The notes beneath the pieces were generated by a model. The model made no database searches, was not told the DNA's origin, and saw only the letters and a list, made by a program, of their open reading frames with translations. From assembly GCA_905181965.1 (NCBI GenBank), contig CAJIZY010000001.1, positions 1-41,557 on the forward strand: 41,557 bases of DNA. Direction: 5' to 3'. How positions within the stretch are numbered: position 1 is the first letter of the stretch; each line of letters begins with the position of its first letter. Positions 34,449-41,557 of the stretch are shown here, in pieces. The position numbers and the translations under genes were made by a program. Source of the DNA: Akkermansiaceae bacterium. Lineage in GTDB: Bacteria > Verrucomicrobiota > Verrucomicrobiia > Verrucomicrobiales > Akkermansiaceae.

Positions 34449-37400
34449 CTATCGAGGCGAAATCTCAACATGAAGGCGCAAAAATCGCGAAGACTTTATA
34501 TCGAGCGGGTAAATTGAACGAATGATATGAGTATCTGTTCCGTCGCCATTGTTAAAGGGAGGAGCTACGATGACGGTTAGAGCGTCACCGCTTTGCCAAG
34601 TCTGAAGATTTTCCGATACTTCAACGCGGTGAGTGAGGTCGCTCGCTTCTTGGCGTAGTCGGTAGCTCAAAGCAGGGTAGGAAATTCCTTTATTTTCCAC
34701 AACAATCATACTGGGAAGCGCAGTATCGGGATTTGCCTTGAAATCAGCACCCAGCGAATAGGCAAGCAGATTAGATAAGGAAGAGGACCCAAAGTTTGAA
34801 TAGGGATTAGCCTGACTTTGGGCGGCCATCCATTCAGCGAAAGGCCCGCTTAAAATATCTCTCCCAGGAGTACCGAAGGGCACAGAACTAGACTTCCAAT
34901 TCGCTGCCACGTTGGGATCTGTTGAAGCGTTCTCGGATTTAATCACGAGAGAAAAACCGGCCCCATCTGGTTCGGTAGGCCAAGGCGTCTTATCATCATA
35001 GGAGAAATCTTGAATTGGAACTCCTGCCCCAAAGGATAGTTTGATACGCTCTCCCCCATTATTGAGTTTATCTTTTGTGTCCCATTCGCCAGCAATTGGA
35101 AGCCCCAAGCCATAGCGCATTTCCATTGCCTCAAGATTTGAAACAACAAGAACGAATTCACCTGGATCGAGCTGCGTTATTTTTGATCCTAAAAAATCAA
35201 AGTCTACCCCTTTGGTGAGACGTAAATCAGTGAGGTCAAGAGAGGCCATTCCAATATTGCGGAGCTCAATGAACTCAAAATCATCGTCGTTCGTATGACC
35301 CGCAGCATACTCTGCATTGCTTGGATCACTTGGATGATACATCTCTTCAATCATCTTGCCAAGATTCTTAAAGGAGAAATATCTGGAAGAGTCGGAGTAA
35401 ATTCTATCGGGGATGACCAATGACTCCAACGACCGGTATTGTCCTTGTGGCGTAGCCGAGCTCGGTAAGTATACCCTGGGTAGACCACGCTGGAAGAGAG
35501 AGCTAGAGAAGGGTCAAAAGTATTCAGTTCACCAGATTCCCACTCGGCTTGCCATTCTAGTTTGAAACGTTCTTCCGGATTGTGTCCTGGTGCATTAGGA
35601 TTGGTAATTTTGGCAACTCGCCACTCCATAGCCCCGAAGGTATTTTCTCCTTGAGGGTCAGAAAAACCGCTACTCTCAAACACTAAACCATTAGCAGGAA
35701 AATTTAATGGTCCAGAGTATGTGATGGTCGGGGTGGAAGGAATACTCGCACCTTCTCCATTTGAAGCTTGAAGCTCGTCAAGATAAGCCGCCCGCCCACC
35801 CGGACCGACACTTGCACCTGGCCAATTTCCCCCGACAAAGGCGAAGCTTTTCATATCACGTGCAAGAGAAGAAATTGACTTTGCACCAGCACCACCTAGT
35901 CCAAAATAATTACCTACATCCGATGGAGCGTCCTTCCAGCGGGACGCATCGGCAGCTTCGAAGGGAGTAATAAAGCCGGCAAATTCATCAATGAGCGGAA
36001 AAATTTGATCGCGCTGCCATAACAAGTCTCGTAATTCCCGAACCGTGTTAAAATAGTCCGGCCAAAGTTCGGGGGTAGTGTTAGTGTCTCCTCCATCACC
36101 AAACGCTGGGAATAGAGAATTATAAACTAAATCATGCCCTCTGTTCCAGTTTGGTCCCCAACTTGCATCCGTGTCCCATGGTAGTATCCAAAGCTTTCCC
36201 TTGTAACGATTCGCTGCTGGGCTCGAAGTAGTAGACCATGTTTTTGTTTGCATCGGGCCAATAGTCGTAATGCCTGATTGCCTCTACCAAAGCATGCCAG
36301 CGATTCCAGCGATCAAGGTTCACATGTTGGGAGATAAATGAGGCCGTGTCTGCTCCATCTAACGACCTCTCAACATGGTCGTGATCTCGGCCCATTGTAA
36401 TTCCATCTTTTGCCTGATAACGTTGCTGCTTTTCCCAGTCACGGGTCTGGTTAATCAGCTTATATAAGTTTCCTTTCTCTAGTCCATGCGCCTCAAGAAA
36501 TCGAACGTCGTAGGTCTCCATGACGAATGTCATTCCTTGGAAATCCCCATTCCATTTGTCTTGGGCTTCGGCGGTTCCGTCAACCACCCGCCAATGAGCC
36601 CAATGAGTATCAATCGCAGGGACTCCGATCTTATTGAAAAGATGGAGACTGAGAGCCTCGTTAAGCCCGAAGGTTAAAGTAGTTCGATTATCAAAGCCTT
36701 TTCCAAGCGTGAGGGTCCGCCATTTCTTTGGGTATTTCTGACCAAGCTGATTTCTAGCCTGAAAATAGTATCCATCATTCAACCGAAATCGCATCGACCG
36801 TTTTCCTTGGCCGTAATATCGTCCATTTCCCCCCCTCAGTCGGTAGCGAATGTTATCATAAACGACGCCGTCGTAGACAATCGTTCCACTCCAGTTGTAA
36901 AAAAAACGAGCCTCTCGTCCCTGGGTGATTTGGTCAGCGTTATCATAGGCGAAGCACTCGGCATAGTCCTCTTCTCGTGTGATGAGATGGTAGACTGGAA
37001 GGGTATTAAGAGTTTCAGCAGGCTCTCCGAAATAGTCGGGAATTCCGTTATAGACAAAATAGGCAAAGTTGAGAGAGCGATCGTCTAAAAAAGGGGCTCG
37101 GGCGGATAGTCCAGGAATATCCTCTACCGTGATACGATAGCGGACTAGCGTCCGGTGTTGTTGCGGAGGCAAAGTTACGGTGAAGATATTATCGTCAGCG
37201 AGTAAATCATCCCCTAGTCCATCATCCAACATGGGTAAACTTACCCATCCAGAAATGTAGGCAGGGTTGAGTTGTCGAGATTTCGAGAGATCAATATTCT
37301 TATTTTCAACTGGAAGAGGAAGATGAGATGGAATGTAGTCGCCCGCTGCAGCAACTTGATATTCTAGGGTGACCGCCGCGACCTTATCAGGGTCGGTAAC

Positions 37401-38024
37401 AAGGGCAGTAATGACTACTGGGTCAGTTTCAGTTGGTTGCTCAGGCAGATGATTGACTTTACGGATGTTCGGAGGCGCATTGGTAAAGTAGACACTATTC
37501 GGTTTTCCTGGGGTTGGACCATCACGGGATGATCTCCAGGAACTCCCTAACGAATTATCCAAAAGAGGATTGATTAGCTCAATTGATGGACCATCTCCAT
37601 TTGCTGCCACTGGCCACGGGAAACCGACCTTGTAATCAGTTTCGTCGGCGATCTGATCGTTTAAATCGCGTAAATAAACGGTTTCGCCCTCCGAATCTAG
37701 CTGGCCACGATATGGACCAATTGCGGTAATACCAAAATTAGAAGTCAGAGTTAGAGGGTCTTCGGCAACGACTAGAAAACCACCAGCTGGAATGGTCGTC
37801 CCTTCAGGGAAAGAATATTTAATTGCGCCAGAGAGCCGCCACCCGGAAATGTCAGCAGCCGATTTATCTGTATTATAAAGCTCAACAAACTCCTCACGGA
37901 TTGGATTCTCTGGCGGGTTGAAATGGATTTCATTAACCACAACAAGTGCCAACCCCGACTGCGACCAAAGGAGCAGTGAGCAGCACAAGAAGAGGTGGAG
38001 AATAGAAGGGGGAAAACTATTCAA
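34449..38024 (-). pseudogene. Secreted LTD - CotH kinase-like - LTD protein, interrupted by two frameshifts
   Basis: Joined across frames the product is about 1,190 residues. After a signal peptide (LHLFLCCSLLLWSQSG) comes a lamin-tail domain (VVVNEIHFNPPENP, EEFVELYN, ISGWRLSG). A CotH-like domain follows (YRLRGGNGRYYGQGKRSMRF, TLGKGFDNRT, then LPWDTDASWGPNW after the first frame change), then a fibronectin-III-like stretch and a second lamin-tail domain (DDDFEFIELRNIG). CotH proteins are atypical secreted kinases in spore coats and fungi; bacterial LTD-CotH proteins are poorly understood. The start is TTG 38024. Frame changes are near 36210 (within AGCAGCGAATCG) and 35380. As written it splits into three pieces. 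It follows a strong terminator and has no 37-bp element directly upstream. Confidence 0.72.
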
Positions 38025-38031
38025 GACGCAG

Positions 38032-38084
38032 GAAAAAGTTCGGGAGGGATCAATCTGTTTATAGTTACAGATGATACCCTCCCG
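38032..38084 (-). terminator. Strong terminator hairpin after the PEP-CTERM gene
   Basis: CGGGAGGG (38041-38048) and CCCTCCCG (38077-38084) are perfect arms, with inner pairing of ATCTGT to ACAGAT separated by ATAGTT-type sequence. On the minus strand a T-run (CTTTTTCC) follows. It separates the PEP-CTERM gene from the CotH gene. T-rich sequence on the other side allows it to work in both directions. Confidence 0.8.
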
Positions 38085-38108
38085 TAAGAGATTTTTGTTT
38101 TTAACCTT

Positions 38109-38852
38109 CTACTTGCGGCGACGCAGGAGAAATAGTCCGGCAAGACTGACGAGTGCTATGCTTGATGGCTCCGGAACGGCATCTCCCGACGTTTTGAGAC
38201 TCCAATCGTCAATTCCAATGTTGGGCTTGAACTCAGAAGTTCCCCACTTGAAGACTTCCACTTGAACAAAATTAGAAGCTAGGTCCCCAATCGGACCATC
38301 AATTCCGCCCCCTGAATAGAAAGCCATCGCATCACCTCCGTTAACAGAATAGGTCAATTCAATCGTATCCGACGTGGCGTTGTAAGCATTTGAAAGCGTG
38401 AGAAGATCACCATTAGCCACAGCGATGCGGGTGTTAGGCTGGATGTTACCACCACCACCACCAGAGTCATTATGATACAAACGCATGTCTCCAAAACTAT
38501 TTAGAACGATCTCCATGAAGCCATCTTTACCGAAGCTTTTCCATTTGAAATCAGACTGGGTATTGTCGCCTCCAAACCCAAATTGGCTGAATACTACCGA
38601 GATGCTAGTCTCATATGAAGAATCGAGGTCGCCAGTGGTTGATCGGGTAAGCTTTGGATTGCTTCCACCACCTTGATTGGCCGTCAGACCATACTTTCCG
38701 TCGCTAATCCCGAGGTGACCCCCTTCGAACGATTCCTGGCGCCATGCCTCGTCGAGAGGGCCCGAAAAATCGTCACTGAATGTTAAGATAGCTCCTTGAC
38801 TGCTGCAGAGCAAAGATGCGGCTAGGAAAGCGTATGTTGTTGGTCTTTTCAT
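38109..38852 (-). CDS. PEP-CTERM-sorted protein with the shared uncharacterised domain
   Basis: The product is 247 residues. It has a signal peptide (MKRPTTYAFLAASLLCSSQG), a domain of about 190 residues nearly matching that of the protein at 32660, and a C-terminal PEP-CTERM sorting signal: VPEP at residues 226-229, the hydrophobic SSIALVSLAGLFLL, and RRRK. PEP-CTERM proteins are processed by an exosortase (not in this window) and end up at the surface or in exopolymer. A Gly-run (GGGGGN) sits in the loop where the paralogue has EGSSGN. The gene has its own promoter region with copy C of the 37-bp element and ends at a strong terminator, so it is a single-gene unit. A role in binding the glycan that the sulfatases attack is a guess from context. 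Confidence 0.88.
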   Translation of the reverse strand: MKRPTTYAFLAASLLCSSQGAILTFSDDFSGPLDEAWRQESFEGGHLGISDGKYGLTANQGGGSNPKLTRSTTGDLDSSYETSISVVFSQFGFGGDNTQSDFKWKSFGKDGFMEIVLNSFGDMRLYHNDSGGGGGNIQPNTRIAVANGDLLTLSNAYNATSDTIELTYSVNGGDAMAFYSGGGIDGPIGDLASNFVQVEVFKWGTSEFKPNIGIDDWSLKTSGDAVPEPSSIALVSLAGLFLLRRRK

Positions 38853-38953
38853 GTGTTCTCTTGGTTTGGTGTTTCAAATGCTCGGGGAGTCGAAATAGCA
38901 CTTTCAGCACCGACAATTCAATTAAATCGATCCTTAATTCTCAAGGCCGCTAA

Positions 38954-38990
38954 CTTGAGGATTTGAGCCATTCTTTGTAGAAATTGAACC
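38954..38990 (-). promoter_or_regulatory. Conserved 37-bp element, copy C (upstream of the PEP-CTERM gene)
   Basis: Read on the minus strand this copy is GGTTCA, ATTTCTACAAAG, AATGGCTC, AAATCCTCAAG. It shows the clearest pair of halves, TTCTACAA and ATCCTCAA, 20 bp apart. It ends 101 bp before the ATG at 38852. The rest of 38853-39074 shows no gene. Confidence 0.7.
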
Positions 38991-39074
38991 AACAATCTAA
39001 TTTTTGATAACTACAAGGTATCAAAGCTAATTAGATGCGGTTGCAACTTATTCGGAGCTCTTTATAAAATAACC

Positions 39075-39674
39075 ATGACTCAACGGGCGATTGAATATCC
39101 TTCAGAGGGCTTTGAGGGGCTTATCTTTGATTTAGATGGGACCTTGATCGATTCGATGGAAGCCCATTACGAAGCCATGGGACAGGCTTTAGAGGAAGAA
39201 GGCGGAATAGGCCTCTTCACGAAAGAGCGTTATTCTGAACTGGGAGGCAAACCAGCTGCTGATATCGTGGATTTATTAAATCTTGAAAATGGATTGAGCA
39301 TGGATGCTCAGAAAGTTTGTGAACGACAACATGAGATCTTAGAAGGGAAGGTAAAATCTTTTAAGGCCATCCCCGAGGTTGCAAATTACGCGGAAAGATA
39401 TCGTGGGAAAATCCCAATGGCGGTGGCAAGTGCGGGGACGAGTAAAATGGTAAAATCCTCTTTGAGGAGCGTAAACATGCTTTCATGGTTTGACGTTGTT
39501 CTAGGCTCCGATGAGGTCAAAAATGGGAAACCATCACCAGATATTTATCTCGAAGCCGCCCGGCGTCTTAAAGTTAATCCAGGAGCTTGCGTTGTTTTTG
39601 AGGATAGTGAAGCAGGCGTACGCGCAGCCCAATCCGCAGGAATGAAAGTGGTCATAGTGCCATCTAAAAACTGA
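39075..39674 (+). CDS. HAD-superfamily phosphatase / beta-phosphoglucomutase-like protein
   Basis: The product is a 199-residue haloacid-dehalogenase-type hydrolase of the YqaB/beta-phosphoglucomutase subgroup. The nucleophile motif is FDLDGTLIDS (Asp19, Asp21). The alpha-helical cap lies at about residues 30-85, the Ser/Thr motif is VASAGTS, and the Lys and acidic motifs are GKPSPDIYL and VFEDSEAGVRAA. Such enzymes act on sugar phosphates such as fructose-1-phosphate or beta-glucose-1-phosphate. The gene is divergent from the PEP-CTERM gene. It is complete, with ATG at 39075. Confidence 0.85.
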   Translation: MTQRAIEYPSEGFEGLIFDLDGTLIDSMEAHYEAMGQALEEEGGIGLFTKERYSELGGKPAADIVDLLNLENGLSMDAQKVCERQHEILEGKVKSFKAIPEVANYAERYRGKIPMAVASAGTSKMVKSSLRSVNMLSWFDVVLGSDEVKNGKPSPDIYLEAARRLKVNPGACVVFEDSEAGVRAAQSAGMKVVIVPSKN

Positions 39675-39785
39675 GAGAAAAGAAGCCGTTAGTCTCTAAT
39701 TTCTTCACCGCTCTTAAACCTAGTTTAGTGACTGAGAATTGGTGAGACACAACGAGAGTCAGGATTCCTTTGAAATATCCCGGAC

Positions 39786-39962
39786 ATGACTATTTTTCGG
39801 ATGCTCTTCCTCTTACTAGGTTTCAACGCTTTACAGTCAAAAAATCAGCCAAACATCATGGTGTTTTTAGTTGATGACATGGGAGTCATAGATCGCACGG
39901 CGGCGATAAGGTCTTATACGAATCCATGTTTGGATAGAAGTTTCTTGTATGTCCAAGCATGA
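39786..39962 (+). pseudogene. Truncated sulfatase: N-terminal stub
   Basis: ATG 39786 opens a signal peptide (MTIFRMLFLLLGFNALQS) followed by NQPNIMVFLVDDMG, the start of a secreted S1 sulfatase with its first metal-binding Asp pair. Homology then stops, and the frame ends at TGA 39960-39962 after 58 codons. No formylglycine motif or later sulfatase block was found in any frame downstream, so about 90% of the gene is missing. The rest of 39675-40224 shows no gene that I can support. Confidence 0.65.
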
Positions 39963-40224
39963 GGGGTCGTTGCCAGTCTGATTGCTTTGGCCACTCTAGC
40001 AATTGTGCTCCCGGTAGCCCAAAATCCATTTAGGTAGGAGATGTGATGGAGCTTTTACAAAGAACGTTTGAGGCGATTTGGCGGCACAATCTACGAATGT
40101 GACGAGACTGTCACTCGAAGCTTTTTGAGTAAATACGCAGGCAAATTATTAGTTCTAACGCTTAGCAATATAAGTCTGTTGAAAAATTAATAGTTAATCA
40201 AAAACTGAACAAAAGAGACAACGT

Positions 40225-40298
40225 ATGAATGCAAAATTCCTATTCTCCTTACCCTTGCGGGCGCCACAGCCCTAGCTAGTAATCCATACACCAAATGA
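40225..40298 (+). other. Signal-peptide-like short reading frame, frameshifted, overlapping the transporter start
   Basis: From ATG 40225 the codons read MNAK, then, after a one-base shift near the four-A run, IPILLTLAGATALASNPYTK and a TGA that overlaps the next start as ATGA. This resembles the N-terminus of a small exported protein or a remnant. Without the shift it stops at 40275. Evidence for a real gene is weak. Confidence 0.25.
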
Positions 40299-41557
40299 GC
40301 ACAATACTACAAATTTTAGGAGCGCTAGGCATTTTCCTTTTTGGCATGAAAGTCATGTCTGAGGGGGTTCAGAAATTCGCTGGAGCCAGAATGCGCGCTG
40401 CGCTCTCTTCCATTACTGGAAATCGGTTCAAGGGAGTTCTTACAGGTCTGGTCACAACTGGATTGGTGCAGTCTTCCTCGGCGACGACTGTACTCGTTGT
40501 TTCCTTTGTTAATGTGGGGCTCTTAACGCTAGTTGAGTCAATCGGAGTCATCATGGGGGCGAATCTTGGAACGACTCTAACTGCGTGGATTATCGCTTCG
40601 GTCGGAAAGTTCAGCGTCGCCAAGATAGCGGTTCCGATTATCGGGGTCGGTTTTCCGATGTTTTTTGTCGGAAAAGGTAAATGGAAATCGTTAGGTGAAT
40701 TCATTCTTGGTTTCGGCCTTCTTTTCTTGGGTTTGGGGGAACTGAAGAACGCAGTTCCTGATTTGAAATCTGGCGTTAAGAGCGACCAAGGTGTTATTGA
40801 GATGCTTCAATATTGGATCGGTCTTCTCAGCAACAAGGGCTATTTGACTTACGTCCTCTTCATGATCGCTGGAGTTGTTCTGACTTTGGTCGTGCAATCT
40901 TCATCTGCAGCGATGGCGATAACGATTACTTGTGCAACTCAGGGATGGTTTGGAAACGATCCCTTCGAGGCATTCAAAATTTCGGCCGCCGTGGTCCTAG
41001 GTGAGAATATTGGAACGACGGTGACAGCTTGGTTGGCCTCGCTGGGGGCGACGACGGACGCTAAGCGAGCTGCGAGAGCCCACTTCCTATTTAATATGAT
41101 AGGAACGGTCTGGATGCTGTTGGTCTTTTTGATTTTCACCCAGATCGTATGGAATATTGCTCAGAATCTTCCTGATAGTTTTAAATCGGCAAAGAAAGAG
41201 TTTTCCTCTAGCGAGATCGCTTTTGCCACTGCCATTTTTCACACCTCGTTTAACCTAATTAATATCGCAGTTCTCGTGTGGTTTGTTCCGCAAATTGCGA
41301 GAACGGTCGAGAAATGGGTGAAGCCTGACAAAGATGCTCCGAAGGATGAAAAGCGCCTTCGCTATATCTCGCAGAATCTTGTTGATCTTGGGGAGCTAAA
41401 TCTTGCCGAGGCTGAAGATTCAGTCCGGAAGATGGCGACCCACACTAACGATATGTTTGAGGGATTCATTAAGATCTTTGATCAACCGGCTTCGGATCTC
41501 TCCTTTGAGGTTTCCCGGCTCAAGAAAATGGAAGACGAGGCTGACTTGATGATGGAG
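40295..41557 (+). CDS. Na+/phosphate cotransporter (NptA/PF02690 type), incomplete at the window end
   Basis: The product is a membrane transporter that imports phosphate with sodium. The 421 codons present run open to the last base. Two inverted Na/Pi repeats are visible, marked by QSSSATTVLVV with GANLGTTLTAW (first) and QSSSAAMAITI with GENIGTTVTAW (second), each beside hydrophobic segments. After about residue 340 a soluble, helical PhoU-like tail begins (RLRYISQNLVDLGELNLAEA) and is cut off. ATG 40295 starts directly at ALGIFLFGMKVMSEG-type text and overlaps a short frame upstream. No other phosphate genes are in view. Confidence 0.92.
   Translation, partial: MSTILQILGALGIFLFGMKVMSEGVQKFAGARMRAALSSITGNRFKGVLTGLVTTGLVQSSSATTVLVVSFVNVGLLTLVESIGVIMGANLGTTLTAWIIASVGKFSVAKIAVPIIGVGFPMFFVGKGKWKSLGEFILGFGLLFLGLGELKNAVPDLKSGVKSDQGVIEMLQYWIGLLSNKGYLTYVLFMIAGVVLTLVVQSSSAAMAITITCATQGWFGNDPFEAFKISAAVVLGENIGTTVTAWLASLGATTDAKRAARAHFLFNMIGTVWMLLVFLIFTQIVWNIAQNLPDSFKSAKKEFSSSEIAFATAIFHTSFNLINIAVLVWFVPQIARTVEKWVKPDKDAPKDEKRLRYISQNLVDLGELNLAEAEDSVRKMATHTNDMFEGFIKIFDQPASDLSFEVSRLKKMEDEADLMME

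Noticed and set aside
39914..40054. 46-codon minus-strand open stretch in the decayed region that looked vaguely protein-like
   Set aside because: It has no start codon context and no recognised family, and it is too short to support.

Overview
The window looks like a chromosomal segment of a marine or biofilm-living bacterium of the PVC superphylum, most likely Verrucomicrobiota. The reasons are several FGly-type S1 sulfatases with signal peptides, a PEP-CTERM protein, a secreted LTD/CotH protein, a PQQ-type beta-propeller protein, a XylR-like AraC regulator, and few obvious Shine-Dalgarno sequences. This placement is an inference from gene content. No rRNA, tRNA, CRISPR array, phage or complete insertion sequence was seen.

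Positions 1-17.8 kb are mostly housekeeping. They hold a broken Tat-exported intradiol dioxygenase, a frameshifted LolD-type ATPase, tsaE, rplU-rpmA with a terminator, a frameshifted trmL-like methyltransferase, a vapBC module whose toxin lacks one catalytic Asp, a lone sulfatase, mnmG with a structured leader, a CAP-domain protein, ribD, a PQQ beta-propeller protein, a DEAD-box helicase, pyrE, a half-size TauE/SafE protein, a YdjM-type membrane protein, a PPP phosphatase, a GYF-domain membrane protein and lpdA.

Positions 17.9-39.0 kb look like one co-regulated polysaccharide-utilization region. It holds two six-hairpin (MGH1-like) glycoside hydrolases (one badly frameshifted), a XylR/AraC regulator, galK with a galM remnant behind it, a tandem operon of three sulfatases led by a secreted protein, a long LTD-CotH-LTD protein (frameshifted), and a PEP-CTERM protein. 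The first protein of the sulfatase operon and the PEP-CTERM protein share an unrecognised domain of about 190 residues. By eye I found a conserved element of about 37 bp (core TTTCTACAAA, then TGGC, then an AATC/TCAAG half) in the same orientation upstream of five transcription units: the hydrolase at 18228, galK, the second hydrolase, the sulfatase operon and the PEP-CTERM gene. The simplest reading is a regulon for a sulfated, galactose-containing glycan controlled by the XylR-like protein at 20928. No SusC/SusD or TonB transporter is in the window. The shared-domain proteins are candidate glycan-binding components.

Positions 39.0-41.6 kb hold a HAD phosphatase, a truncated sulfatase stub in a decayed 0.6-kb stretch, and the start of a Na/Pi cotransporter that runs off the end.

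Frameshifts cluster in patches (about 300-730, 2690-2710, 22150-22250, 25240-26500, 35380 and 36210) and also hit normally conserved genes. Part of the apparent decay may therefore be sequence error rather than biology.
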